From the NCBI GenBank assembly GCA_011317545.1, contig WUJK01000008.1, forward strand, positions 1,674,001-1,738,000: a DNA stretch of 64,000 bases, written 5' to 3'. Positions within the stretch are counted from its first letter, which is position 1. Every line of letters begins with the position of its first letter. The DNA is from Coniella vitis (Eukaryota; Ascomycota; Sordariomycetes; Diaporthales; Schizoparmaceae). The notes beneath the pieces were generated by a model. That model was given only the letters and a program-made list of their open reading frames with translations, did no database searches and had not been told where the DNA came from. A program made the position numbers and the translations under genes. This document shows positions 1 to 11,357 of the stretch, in pieces.

Positions 1-495
1 GCTGCAGAGAACAGCGATCAGTATGGTGATAGCTATTGTCGCGACGTACACGTCGAGGAACTGCGACAGCTATTTACACGGATGAGCGAAATCAAGCGCA
101 AATCCGACGCATTGGACTTTGACAAGGAAGCGTTCTACGAGAAACTCGAGGCTCAGGGTCACGAGCTGCCGAGGTCACGGGGTTATGTCTTTCGTCATTG
201 TCGCGTGCATTTTGCTGCAGTTGAAGGTATCTCCAAGTTGACAATCGCGAGACTAAAGAGCTATGTCGGCTTCGGCAATGGACAAGTTGCAGATGAACTC
301 GACGAAAGTGTGACGCATGTGGTTATTATTAGTCGGGGGGATAGCGAGGGCGAAAGCATCGTTGCAGGTACTGTACGCAAGACTATTAGCCAGAGGACAA
401 AGCTCAAGCTCCCGCGCATAGTCACGGAACGGTGGGTAGATGAGTGTTGGAAGGAAGAGACACGGGTGAGCGAGGAGGATTACGCACCTCGGTGA
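1..495 (+). CDS. LIG4: DNA ligase 4, C-terminal end (partial, 5' part outside window)
   Basis: The frame is open from base 1 to the TGA at 493-495, giving 164 residues, so the window begins inside the gene. The readable part holds a C-terminal BRCT-type domain: a hydrophobic VTHVVII strand, then LRKTIS-like and KLPRIVTERWVDECW segments. The tryptophan in WVDECW is the conserved BRCT helix-3 tryptophan. The upstream piece DSYCRDVHVEELRQLF fits the linker before the last BRCT of fungal ligase IV. In the known family, ligase IV seals double-strand breaks in non-homologous end joining and its tandem BRCTs bind the Lif1/XRCC4 partner. The first ATG (82) is internal and is not the gene start. The gene converges on the uracil phosphoribosyltransferase gene. 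The assignment rests only on the BRCT tail; another BRCT protein is less likely. Confidence 0.8.
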   Translation, partial: AAENSDQYGDSYCRDVHVEELRQLFTRMSEIKRKSDALDFDKEAFYEKLEAQGHELPRSRGYVFRHCRVHFAAVEGISKLTIARLKSYVGFGNGQVADELDESVTHVVIISRGDSEGESIVAGTVRKTISQRTKLKLPRIVTERWVDECWKEETRVSEEDYAPR

Positions 496-884
496 GAATC
501 ATAGTCTGGTTTCTTCAAATTTTTGAATCGGTGATCGGTCAATTTCTGGAAGGTTTACATTTTTGAAATCGCGTTGAATACACGAAATGTGAATGAAGTT
601 CCCGCGGCAAGAGGAGCTCACTATTTCTCTCTGGACCTTCACTAGCATGTCAATCCTCGACCCTAATCACATGAAGGAACATGCAAAGACAATGGGGATA
701 TAAATCTTCATCACTTAGCTATGATAGCTATAAATTATTCTAAAACAAGTGATGCATCAATATCGTCTCCGAAGAAAGAAGATGCAGACAAATTACTCCT
801 CGTTTTTGTCCATTCCTTCTTCCCTTGCTTCTCTGTAGCTCCATCATCGATAGTGTATTTGGCCTTTACAGGGAACGTAGCATC

Positions 885-1976
885 TTATTTTCCAATCGTC
901 AGAAACAGCCGATCACCTACATCGCCCAACCCAGGCTTGAGCATCCCATGCGACGTCAACTCGCCATCCACAGCGGCCACCCAGATATCTACACCCTCGG
1001 GCCACTCATTTGCAGCACGCAAGACACCTGGCTCAGCACCTAACAGCGAAAGAACAAGCACGCGCTGGGCGCCCCACTCACGAAGCGTCTGGATGGCCGC
1101 TGCGCAAGTCCCGCCTGTTGCAATGACAGGGTCAAGGATGATGGCGAGGGAGGATGTTGTACGACTCTCGCCGCCGGGGGCGGAAGAATGGATGTGTTCC
1201 GGAAGGTTGTTGTAGTATTCGACTGGTTCGAGGGTTGTTGGTTCGCGGAAGAGGCCGAGGTGGTGAACAGGAACAGGTTGGGGGAGAATGGTTTGGAGGG
1301 CTGTTGAAGCTGGTTAACCATTGCTGCTCTCTTTTCTTTTCGCTTTTCCCCCCAAATCTGCTTCACATGTGTCTTTTGGGAATTTTGGTTTTGAAATTTA
1401 CGGTCTCTAGGGTTGCTTTAGACAACGATGCTCGATCAACGTACCTTCTACCATTCCCAAACCAGATCGCAGGATGGGCACAAGGGATATCGTTTCGGGC
1501 GTAATGACCGTTGTCTCGTACTCGAAGCCAAGTGGTGTTTTGTCCTAGTTTTTGCTATTAGTTAATTGAATGTAATTGGGATTATCACCTCGTCAAACGT
1601 TGAAGAACCAAAAATCGGGGAAACAGAAAGGGGGGAAAGGGACGGGGGGTCCGAAAGTATCGCCAACGGCGCGCAGGTGCAATAAACATAGCATATGCCT
1701 TTCTCAAAATCTTGGTATTTCCTGCATTGTTGCCAAACTATTCGCACCAAGTACATCGAAGCGGTGCAAATCGCTCAACTGAGGTAAATTTATACACACC
1801 TTGGGCCCGGACGTAGTTGAAAGCGCCACCGAAAGCGCCTCACACCCGATGATCAACGCAATCTCGTGCACAAGCGACTTGACCTCCTTTGCGCTCGAAG
1901 ATCCCGAACGCAGCTGGCTCAGCTTGGCCCGTAGACATGGGTGCTTTGAAATATGAACGTTGGAAGGGAGAGACAT
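885..1976 (-). CDS. FUR1: Uracil phosphoribosyltransferase (UPRT), three exons
   Basis: Cytosolic salvage enzyme making UMP from uracil and PRPP. My model has exons 1800-1976, 1445-1544 and 885-1309 (minus strand), giving 233 residues with every junction in phase. Exon 1 has the N-terminal HPCLRAKLSQLRS and KSLVHEIALIIGCEAL blocks. Exon 2 has PLGFEYETTVITPETISLVP followed by ILRSGLGMVE. Exon 3 carries the PRPP-binding loop LDPVIATGGT (about residues 151-160) and ends with LKPGLGDVGDRLF, a normal UPRT C-terminus. The start is the ATG at 1974-1976, directly before SLPSNVHISKHPC; an in-frame ATG 45 bases upstream would add unrelated residues. Intron 1 is about 255 nt, long for this window. The family is known as the activator of 5-fluorouracil. 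It is convergent with LIG4. Confidence 0.93.
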
Positions 1977-2192
1977 GGTGTATGTTTTTGTTTCTTTTCT
2001 ATTCGCGTGCGTTGATCTCAAACATATGTTGTTCGAATGATTGCGTTTACGTGATTGATCGGGTATGTATTAGAGGAGATCCGCGCGAACGAGACGCTTA
2101 AGAAACTGGACAAGGAGGATTCAATGCGTGTGCGATAAAGTCAAGAAGCAATGTAGCAGGATATATATGGAGGAGATGATACACGCGAGAAA

Positions 2193-2626
2193 TTAGCACC
2201 CGGAAGTAGACAAAGAGTGCACGAGACAAACAAGAGAGGGGCGTCTTGTTGACCTGGCATACAACCAGTCGTTGCCGGTAGCGCTGGAGGGATGGTCGGG
2301 AGCTCCGATAAGGCAGGCGGGGCAGGTGTCCAAGTCGATAATGGGCGGCATAGGCTTAGAAGGGTGGCCGGGTGAGGTCACTGAAAGGGTCGTGCGGGGA
2401 TCGCTGCAAGGGGGGGGGGCTTCCGGCCCGAGCCAGGCGAGTCCCAAGTAGGGTGGGGGGATCCTGGCATGCTTTTGTTGGGTATGGATATGAACTTCAT
2501 GTTTTCTATCTGCGATCTATCAGGAGGCTTGTCACCCCCAGAAGACGGCTTCTTTTCTATAATTCTAGCCCATAAAAAGACCAACAGAAGCGTCAGCATA
2601 GCAAATAACCACTCAAGCTCTGCCAT
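2193..2626 (-). CDS. Doubtful small ORF with N-terminal membrane anchor
   Basis: An ATG at 2624-2626 opens an 82-residue frame to 2378. Residues 5-22 form one hydrophobic helix (LEWLFAMLTLLLVFLWARII) followed by a basic, proline-rich tail. The frame runs into a G10 tract at 2410-2419. Just beyond it, the overlapping frame down to 2193 continues with a coding-like stretch containing PPIIDLDTCPACLIG. A one-base length error in the homopolymer or an unseen small intron would join both parts into a protein of about 140 residues. It lies about 100 bases downstream of the ALE1 stop on the same strand, so it could also be ALE1 3' UTR. I recognise no family. Confidence 0.25.
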
Positions 2627-2728
2627 CGTCGGTCAAGCTACCATAGTAGGCCTCATTCTCCGCTGCACTTCACCGAAGTAGGCTCCCCATCTTCAGAGCG
2701 GCAATGCGGCTGTCCATTCTCGCCCAAC

Positions 2729-4654
2729 TCAGGCTCTCCTACGCCACTTCCCTCCTTGTACAAAGAATTTGCCTTTGGCTTCTTGGGCTTCGCCCACCAT
2801 CTCACCAACATCCCTCCCCACGTCGCTCGACAAGCCTGGCCCAACAATGCCTTCACGGTCCCGACTACCACCCATAGCAAGGCTTTCCGTGCTTGTCGAC
2901 TTCTTGAGTTGTACACCGGCAGCATCATTGCGCTCTTCAATCTTCTTCTTAAGCCAACGCTTTCCGGGCGATGAGAAAAAGATGGACGACGCGGCAACTC
3001 CCACAACACAGTAGAAGTACACACTGGACCACACCTTGATGCTATCCGCAAAACCAAGCACAATAAAAGGCGTTGTGGCGAATGAAAAGGCCAGCTGCGT
3101 CACTAGATAGGTGAAAATGTCGTAGTAAGGCTTCAACGGAGTGCCCTTCTGCGTTTGCGGATCGATAAAGAATGGGCGAAAGTACCGGCGGAAATCTGTA
3201 GTCTCGTTAGTCGGCAATCTTGCCACGGGCAACCCCCGCAAATGAACATTGCTAGATTTGACTTACTCTTTGCCACGGTTTGAATGAAACTGGCCAAAAC
3301 AAACGAAAGGTAATATCCGGGATAGAATCCGTGCCACACAGCACTTGTGACAAAAGTCGCCAAGGTCGCTCGGAAACCAGGCTTCTTCCCAATCGGTGTG
3401 ACGCGCAGGTAGATATAGTTCCGCAGCCACAGATTAGTCTTGATGTTCCAAGATCCAAGATACGCGCGCGTGTTCTGGGCCGTCTCGACGCCCCATGGAT
3501 TGACATTCTGCACTCTATCCCAGCTGATGCGGCCTGTAGCAGGGTCCACACCATTGTATCCAATGCCGGTCAGGATGCATGCGCCCTCGGTAAGAGACCA
3601 CACTCCATAATACTTCATACGAGCGGTAAAGTTGGTCATATGCATAATCCAAACTCGTCTCGGGAATCCATATTGCGAATAGTTGTCGCTCACCAGAAGC
3701 TCGGGGCTATACCAGCCAGAGAAATTGAGGAAGCAAAGAATCCATACAAGTCCTCCAGCCATCTTCCACATTGCCGGTGTAGCACTTCGTGGTATCCTCC
3801 TCTTCTTGCGCGTAGGTGGCTTCTTGGAAGGGTCGACAGATTTAGGCACCTCAAACATGCTAGTGTCCAGCCAGCGCTTGTATTCGGCGAAGTCCATGGC
3901 GGGCCCGCACAGCAGCGCTGGGAAGAAAAAGACCCAGCCCGCGTAGTCTAACAGGTCTGGGAGTTCGGTCAAGACTCTGTCCTTTTGAAATTCAGACAGC
4001 TGGTCTTCGCTCAACGTGCCGTCCGCAATGTTCCAGCAAAAGGCGCTAAGCTTCATCACGAGTACCATCTGCGCACCGGTAATGTCGACAGCAGACGGCT
4101 TATTGGCGAACTGGCGTTCAAGCTGGTTGATGCTCATGTGCGCCATGAGGAAGACGAAACCGATCCATGGCATATAAGGGCTGCCGCGCAGGAAATAAGC
4201 GATGCCATAGGTGCCACCTGCAGCAATCAGAACCGTCCGCAGGCCGGCCCATAGGTCAAAGAGTCCGACGAGGAAGAAAATGCCGGTTCTGCCTCAAAAA
4301 AAGTGTATCAGCAACTGCTGCGCTTTCGCCATGTCTTCCATCATACCACTTTCAGGGCGTTTATCACGGTTTGTACCGCATGGCGATTCCAAGGAATCAA
4401 GGGCCCGGTACCTACCCAGCGATGAACAGATTCTTGTATGCGGGCTTTGCATCGGGTATACGCTTGAGGACGGCCGCAAGAGGATACGATATGAGGATGG
4501 AGAAGATAAGTTTGACTGTATTGTTGCAACAAATAGCGTTAGCATTGCTGCAACAAGGACCTGCCTCGCATTAGTACCGGGACATTCAGAGGTAGTTCTT
4601 ACGTTCATCGGGACCAGCGCCAATCGAGCTAGCCAGCCAAACAAAGGCTATCAT
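2729..4654 (-). CDS. ALE1: Lysophospholipid acyltransferase, MBOAT family (ALE1-like), four exons
   Basis: ER membrane enzyme that acylates lysophospholipids (Lands cycle and glycerophospholipid synthesis). Exons on the minus strand are 4603-4654, 4416-4515, 3267-4288 and 2729-3195; all phases match and the protein is 546 residues. The MBOAT signature is clear: the catalytic histidine in TSAVWHGFYPGYYLSF (about residue 370) and the upstream asparagine in SWNIKTNLWLRNYIYLR (about residue 332). LFDLWAGLRTVLIAAGGTYG and several other segments are hydrophobic membrane spans. The cytosolic tail is basic and lysine-rich (KRWLKKKIEERN). The last intron has a CTAAC branch site. The start is the least certain part: I chose the ATG at 4652-4654, which leads into SSIGAGPDELKLIF. 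A second ATG further upstream opens a plausible N-terminus but has no in-phase splice to the rest. Confidence 0.9.
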
Positions 4655-4761
4655 GTTCACAGAAATCCCAGTCAGTCTTGGTTCCTGCCAGCTTCACCAA
4701 AGGGTCGAGCGCGGGCTCAAAAGCCATAGGGTTACCATACGGGCATGTATAAATGGTAACA

Positions 4762-4810
4762 TTGTTGAGGAGAAATGTTGAGGAGAAATGTTGAGGAGAA
4801 ATGTTGAGAA
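4762..4810. repeat. 13-bp tandem repeat upstream of ALE1
   Basis: Four copies of a 13-base unit (GTTGAGGAGAAAT) start at 4764, 4777, 4790 and 4803; the last is imperfect. It lies in the presumed 5' leader or promoter of ALE1. On the minus strand it is a repeated pyrimidine-rich tract. Confidence 0.85.
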
Positions 4811-5866
4811 GACCTCTCCCCTGGAAGGATTGTCGCAATCGAGTCAAGTTCGTGGAAAGTAGTTCTCTGCTAATGTCAAGCCATGCCTCTCCTGTCCAGA
4901 GAGCGAGCGAGCTTGCTGTATTCGAGAAAAGGTCAAGCTTGCAAGAAGTGGTGAGCCAAACAAACAAGTCGCGCGGTGGTAACGAGTGACGTCGAGGTCA
5001 TGTGGCGGCGGTCTGTTCCTGACCTGTTGCCTGTTCCAAAAGAAAAGTGCAGCAGAAGTGGCTCTCATCTGGCGAATGCCGCCTTCGTGGGGCACGTTCT
5101 GGAACTTCTGAGCTGCGCCAAGTGCCAAGACGCCCCATTACTCTGAGGGCGCTGACGGCAGTGATGTCACAAGGCACGGCTTCCTCGCGTTTTTGACATG
5201 TGGGCCCTTGCAGCCAATTGGGCCACTTAACGTGCAGATATCCATGCCTTTAGGATTACGGGGAAACATTATCTCCCTCCCCCGTTTGACTGACCTGCGT
5301 AGTAAATTTACATACTATATAGTAGCCCAAGTAGTACTATTTTCAAAATTAATATAGCGCATGCCACCGAAGAGAAAAAAAGAAATGGTCCTCTAATTCG
5401 TGCCCATCTTGGCGTAATAATAGCTCATCATATCTTTATCCTTAGACCCTTGATGTCGTGCCCGCCCCGCCAGTAAACGCCGTATAAATGCGTGTAGCCC
5501 TATCGTCCGTGACCCACCATCCCGTGGTTTTGCTTTGAGACATCGTGCTTGTTCATGTGCTAGTGAGTGATGCCACCTGTTCAGCCAAGCTACATCCACT
5601 AGGGAGCACGGAATATGTGGTGATGGGGAACCAGACCAGAATGGGCAAAAGTCAGAAGGAGCGTACAAGAGCTTCGATTATATCGAGTCTCAATGCACCA
5701 ACAGTGCATCTCCCCTCTTCCTCCCTCGGCAGCCAGGACTGGCCGTGCGCCCTTCGTGAGCTCCACGGCTGTGGCTTTTCATGCCTTTGAATTATTATGC
5801 TCAAGGCCGCGCACGGACAAAGAGCCCACACCGCCTTATCCCAACATCTCAGGGTAAATCAATTAC
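4811..5866. other. Intergenic: ALE1 upstream / VRG4 downstream
   Basis: No ORF here resembles a protein family. An AT-rich patch with short TATA-like and TAGTACTA-like elements lies at 5300-5360. The left side is the promoter side of ALE1 and the right side the 3' region of VRG4. Confidence 0.6.
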
Positions 5867-7282
5867 CTATGCGTTAACAGCGTCCTTACTGCTCTGCGCG
5901 CTTGCACTCATTACGGGTTGCTGGGTAGGCAAGGACATTTTACTCTGCGCCGTCGACCTGATCTTGGCATATGCGTAGACAATACCACTGACAAAGCCCA
6001 AGAAGATGGCAGACACGCTACCAACAGTAACGGGCGCTGCGAAGAAGATAAGACCAGAGATGGCAATGGGCAGCTTGTTGAGAGCGCCGACCATGGAGTA
6101 CGTTGTCGAGGAGGTGACCCGAATGCACCAGGCGGAACAGTATGAGATGAAAATAGCGGCCAGACCCGAGTAAATCATACCAATGATCAAGGTGTTGCGC
6201 GACTCGATAGGGAAGTTGAGAGCGAGGTTGGTGGAGCTCCAGTCCTCAAAGATCAATGAGGCCACAATGAGGGTCGGGATCGTAAGCAAGTTGTTGTAGA
6301 ACATTGCTGTGTACACACGTTAGCTCTTTCCTTTAGCACAAACGCTAGCTTGGATAAACATACAGTCCCAGTCCTTGAAGTTCATCTTCTTGATGACCTT
6401 GCGCATCGTCAGCACATAAGAGGCTGTGCAAAAAACGTTCATGCCCATCCAAGCATATCCGGCATTCAGTGTCGACACGCTAACGCTAGCATCGTAACCG
6501 CCTTCCAAGGCTGCCTTGATATCGGCCCAAGCAGCAATGACGGAGCTGACCACCATCAAGCCAAAGGACAACAGAGCCATAGGTGTGACCTCGCCGCCGA
6601 ACCAGAGGACCTCGCCGTATGCGATGACAATGATAGTCAAGTTCTTGAAGATTGTGTAGACAGGAACCGATAGGTACTGGAGGGATTTGGTGCTCGTATA
6701 GATCATGCCGACAAGAAGAAGGGAGATGGGATACCCTGGACATGTTGTAAGCGGTCAGCTCTTTTCTCAATCGCACTCTTGTAGAAGTGTCGCGCGATTC
6801 GCATTCGGAGACTTGTTCAACGTACATTTCTTAGCCTTGTCCTTGTCAAAAGGCGCGAGACTGGTAATGAGACCTGCCTTCTTGCAGATCAAGATGGCAG
6901 CAATGCAGACGATCGACTATTTATTCCACGCGTTAGTGTACGAGCTGCAGCGCAGCTTCCCATATCAAGGCATAGCTTCTGGATGAAGAAAGGGTGGATG
7001 GATCGCCCATACCTGCACAGCAAGGTAAAACAGGTTCAAATTCCAGTTCTTGCCCGAAACGCAGTACTTGTTGACGACGGTCATGGAGATAGACGACAGG
7101 CAGTAGGCGAGAATTGAAGTGCCGGGGCTGTTTTGGAACTTGGCGAACTTGTCGTGAAAGGCGGGCACTTGAGCGACGCGGTGCGAGGATGTCCTCGCGA
7201 GGAATGGGCTCTTCTCCTCCTGGAAGCTGTCGTTCCCGGGGATGCGAACGACAAAGTCGTCGCTCTTCTTGTCTGAAGACAT
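5867..7282 (-). CDS. VRG4: GDP-mannose transporter (Vrg4/Gmt type), four exons
   Basis: Golgi nucleotide-sugar antiporter that brings GDP-mannose into the lumen for protein and lipid mannosylation. Exons on the minus strand are 7013-7282, 6826-6916, 6364-6735 and 5867-6306; phases agree and the protein is 390 residues. The nucleotide-sugar binding motif GALNKLP is at about residues 318-324 and the partner FYNN motif at about 247-250, both diagnostic of this subfamily. The rest is about ten hydrophobic segments, for example [19 protein letters not shown]. The N-terminal 60 residues are cytosolic and charged. The start ATG at 7280-7282 gives the [12 protein letters not shown] beginning common in fungal copies. 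Intron 3 has CTAAC followed by ACAG. Its neighbours are unrelated. Confidence 0.95.
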
Positions 7283-8270
7283 CTTGTTGAGATGCTCGTG
7301 AGTTTGTTTTTGTTCCCTTGTCTTTCCTGTCTGCCTCGGCGTGCGAAATGTAACGAGCGACGGCAAGTGGTGGTAGCCTCTATTGAGCCAGCTGATGTGT
7401 GTGTGGCGGCAGCGCAAAATGTGGTTTTGGAGATGTCGTCGCGAAGGAGGAGACCAGGAATGCTCGAGGCCACAGTTGGGTGCGGTAGCAGCGCAAGCGA
7501 GTACTTCGTGCCGTTGTGCGAATCCAGCTAAAGGGGGGGGGATCCGCGGTTTAGATCGACGAGCGAGCGAGCGGATGCCGACAATGCGAATGAATTAACC
7601 CTGATAGCAATCAACAAAGTAAACTGGACGGAGGACGGTATCTGATGAAAAAAGGGACACGGGTCCAAAAGTAGCCAAAAGTTGACGCCCACAGGGAGGA
7701 TTCGTCCCGTCTAGATGATTACGGAAGCGATTTCCGTGCAAAACTTCAATACGTATCCCCCGGATTTCGCAGAGACGGGGGAGCGGCTAGCGGCTGCGGC
7801 TGCTTTGCCTGCACGGCTCCTATGTTCCAGGCACTGGAATGCAGGGCTAGATCCTGCCTCTACATAGTACTGAGAGGCTGTGTGCCCCCAAAATTTGGCA
7901 GACTGCTCCACTGAAACCCAATACGATGTACGCGTACTAGCTTACGATAACCTTGACGACTTACTTGAACCGATTGCCAAGTGGCGAACCATATACATAC
8001 AATACTGGTGTTGACGATTGTTCGGGAACAATTTCAAGGGCCTTCTGCACCATAACTTTCCTACAAATGCATCTCACGATGATGTGACTCGGTCGTTTGC
8101 TGCGCGAATACGCATTGCAGTGTGACAACCTGGGGAGAGCTTGGAACTGAATCAAAAGCTGTGCCTATTATTTCGTGACTCAGATTTCTTGCTAAGGTTG
8201 TATCGAACTTTTCTGCTAGATCGATGGCAGCCGAAAGGTTATGCCAATGGTGTGTCCTGCTCCTTTGAGG
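7283..8270. other. Intergenic: VRG4 promoter side / SDR 3' side
   Basis: Short ORFs only, none family-like. It contains a G9 run at 7533-7541. The 200 bases next to the VRG4 start are probably its leader; no specific regulatory site could be identified. Confidence 0.6.
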
Positions 8271-9442
8271 CTAGGAAGTACTCATGATGGTGTCCTCTTG
8301 CCCGTCAGCTTGATCTGCTTCTTCATCGTCAGGCTTGTCGTCTTCCATCACTTCGTCTTTGGCCTCTTCCGTCTTCTCCTGCCGCTTGTCCTGTGCCAAA
8401 GCCGAACCTTCTTCCCCTGGCGGAATAGGAAAGTTCAGGTGTTTCCAATCCTCCAGCTCTTCTGTTACGCATCGCAGCCGATCACGGATACTCTCAATCG
8501 CGTAGCTTCCAAGCAAGAGCCGGAGCGGTGGGTACGAGCAGTGGCCGAGCTGCCACACAAGTTCTGCGCACTTGACGGCACTTGTAGGCTGCCTGTCTCC
8601 TAACCATGTCACCATGCGCTTTGCATGCAGTGCAGGCGACGTTTCGTGGCTGTAGGCTTCAGAAGAGGGTTTGATCAGGAAGTGTCCCCACGTAGGCAAC
8701 GGATTCGTCCCAGAATCGAGCGGTTCGTCGCGCCGGACCAGCCCCGGTTCAACAAGCGTTGCCTTGACGTTGAATGCATCGATTTCGTAGAGCATGGCCT
8801 CGATCAGTCCTTCGACCGCATATTTTGTTGCGCAATACGGCCCCAGTCCAGGCACGCCCAGGGCTCCACTCGTGGAGCTGAAGACGAGATATCGACCAGC
8901 TTCGCGCTGACGGAAATAAGGTAGAGCACACTGGATGATGTGCAGCGTTCCCATGAAGTTTGTTTCGAACTGGTCACGAAGCTCGTGCTCGTCCTGATCC
9001 TCGCATGCACCAATCACACCATAACCGGCACAGTTGGCTACAATGTCGTAGTGACCAAAGCGCTGCAGCACGCTTTCGTAGACGCGGGCCACGGATTCTC
9101 GCACACGCACATCACAGCGTAGATTCAGGCAATTCTTATGCTGTGGCAGATCGGCCGGCGGAGTATTCTCGAATGAGCGACCGACGCTCGCAACAAAGTC
9201 ACCGTGGGAAAGAGCGGACTTGACCAGCGAACGACCCATATGGCCAGTGCCTCCAAAGATCTTCAAGGCCGCAAGTCAGTCAAGAGCAGTGCATGAGAAT
9301 GACGGCTGGATAGGAGAGGACTCACGATCCAGACTTGCTGTTTCGTCGCAGCGCCTGGTTGTGGTGGATCGCAGCTTGCGGGTAGTTGCAGCTTCCTGCC
9401 TTGCTCTGTCGAGAGCTCGGCGGCAGCTTGTCTTGCTTCCAT
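8271..9442 (-). CDS. Short-chain dehydrogenase/reductase, two exons
   Basis: NAD(P)-dependent oxidoreductase of the classical SDR superfamily; the substrate cannot be read from sequence. Exons are 9326-9442 and 8271-9260 (minus strand), joined in phase 0, giving 368 residues. The cofactor loop is IIFGGTGHMG (about residues 39-48), placed right across the splice junction. VANCAG (about 113-118) corresponds to the NNAG strand motif, and the catalytic pair is in YCATK (Tyr about 181, Lys about 185) with the preceding serine in FSSTSG. The last 45 residues are a very acidic, glutamate/aspartate-rich tail, unusual for an SDR and likely disordered. The first 38 residues are not conserved SDR sequence. 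No ATG starts the exon 2 frame before the cofactor loop, which supports the spliced model. Divergent from the dioxygenase gene. Confidence 0.85.
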
Positions 9443-10683
9443 AGTGAGCCGTCTCACTCCAGTCTTGAAGCTCAAGTCGGCTGCTATGGGGACTTGCAGC
9501 ACGATGTGGCCTGTCACGGTCTTAGGGCCAGAGTGTTGCGAGTTACGCAGCCGCCAGGCGGCTCAGATTGCTAGAGGCCTGTGTGAGTTTAGGACAACCT
9601 CATACGGTAGTGATCAAAGGCGTATCAAAAGCTGAGTCGGGAGAACGGTTTCGCCGGGCCTCGACGGTCGTCTCCTCGATCTTGTGTTGCCAAGGTGGTC
9701 CAAGCATGTGTTGGTCTGCCTATAACCCTGGAAATCTTTGGAGCAAGCGCTTCAGCAGACGGCAGAACACTCATCAATTGCCCGAATTGGTACAGTCTGG
9801 GAGACAAGCGGCGTCGAACGTCTACTCGAATGATCCAGGTAGGTCATCATGCAAAGATACAACTGCTTGCGCAAATGACTTTGTTGATGACGTTGATTCC
9901 ATGACTAACGGACGGCTGTGTCGAAGTCGAGAGCAAACAATAGGCGGAACGGCTACTGATTTGCGTTGTTTAGTTGTCGAAGCTCCATATGCATCGTGCG
10001 ACAAGGGACTATGTATACTCGCGAACAGACAGTCATTATTATAAGCTGTTAAAAACGTAGCAAGTACATGGTACTAGAGGTGTCATTCGAGAGCATTCGA
10101 AGCATACCAGAGCTCACAGCGATGAAAGGCTCAGTTTTTGGCTCACGCGTACATTCAAATAGATGCTTCCAAATACCTAAACCTGCGAGGCTATACGTGC
10201 AGTGCAATGAAGACTGTCAGTGGGAGGCACGCTGTACGGAGTACCTGTACGGAGGGCGTTAGCAGCAGCCTAACCCCACCCTCTTGGTACTCAAAGTTCA
10301 AACGAAACGCCGACGTCACCCTTTTCAGCGAGCACGCCAGCTCCAACCAATGGAGGGGCATCTATTATTACCCAGCCGTCGGATCAGTGGTGGACAGCGC
10401 CGGCGATAGCGTCGATGCGGCGTCTTCCATAAATTCTTAGGGTGGCCCAACCTTGATTAAATTACTAAACTTCGTTCCTGTTTGCCAAGCACTTATTTTC
10501 TTCTATCTTCCTTCCATCCATTCAATCTCAGCGGTTTTTTCAAACCTGATAGGTTGCTTCAGAGTAGAAAGATCACTTACACTCAAGTGTGTATATTTCC
10601 CAGAGATGCAGAGACAAAGTCACGGACTGACCTTTTGACCGAGGCACAAAAACCTCGCATACAGCCATCGCTGCAAAGCCAAG
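9443..10683. other. Intergenic between divergent SDR and ADI1
   Basis: A 1.2-kb shared upstream region. Several ORFs of 60-160 codons occur, but none resembles a family. A TACGGAGTAC-type partial repeat is at about 10235-10258. A pyrimidine-rich stretch at 10490-10540 precedes ADI1 and is a likely transcription start zone. Confidence 0.55.
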
Positions 10684-11357
10684 ATGAAGGCCTATCTGTA
10701 TGACAACCTACCGGTAAGACGACTCCAGCAGCTCGCAAGCAACAGTCGTCGCATGAATTCGTGAGCCCAACTCACACCAGTCCATTTTTTGGAAAAATAA
10801 AACAGGGCGATCAGCGCCTCCCGCACAACTCCGGCACAACCGTCAGCCCGGAGGCTCTGGAAAAACTCGGCGTCCTCTACTACCACATGCCTTCAGTATC
10901 CTCCGTCGACGCTCTCGCCGAGGAGCGCGGCTACAGAAACCGCGACGAGATCACCGTCAGCCCGGATAAAATGGGCGACATTTACGAATCCAAGGTGAAG
11001 TCCTTCTTCGCTGAGCACCTGCACGAAGACGAGGAAATTCGCTACATTCGCGGTGGCAAGGGCTTCTTCGACGTGCGCAACAAGGGCGATGACTGGGTGC
11101 GCATCGAGTTGGAAAAGGACGACTTGATTATTCTGCCTGCAGGCATCTACCACCGCTTCACCACTGACGAGACGAATGCAAGTACCCCCGACTGCTGGAC
11201 AGTCGAAATCTGAACAATCGACTAACGCTGTACATTGCAGTTTGTCCAAGCCATGAGATTGTTCAAGGACGAGCCCAAATGGACGCCTCTGAACAGGAGC
11301 AACGAGTTGGATGGCAACCATCACCGCAAAGAATATGTATCTCAGTATCTAGGCTGA
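10684..11357 (+). CDS. ADI1: Acireductone dioxygenase (ARD), three exons with a GC-AG intron
   Basis: Methionine salvage enzyme that oxidises acireductone to 2-keto-4-methylthiobutyrate and formate (Fe form). Exons are 10684-10713, 10806-11177 and 11241-11357, giving 172 residues. The metal ligands of this cupin are visible: His81, His83 and Glu87 in [10 protein letters not shown] and His126 in AGIYHRF. Their spacing (2, 6 and 45) is exactly that of the family. The second intron begins with GCAAGT, not GT, and ends with a CTAAC branch site and TTGCAG. The flanking frame (DETN joined to FVQAMRLF) fits the family, so this is a GC-AG intron. Without splicing the frame stops at 11213 and loses the conserved C-terminus. 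Exon 1 codes only 10 residues, [10 protein letters not shown]. Confidence 0.95.

Noticed and set aside
82..495. Independent small BRCT gene starting at ATG 82
   Set aside because: The frame is open to the window edge and the upstream residues fit ligase IV, so the ATG is internal.
8271..9266. Single-exon SDR starting at 9266
   Set aside because: The codon there is TTG; the cofactor loop is completed only by splicing to the exon that starts at ATG 9442.
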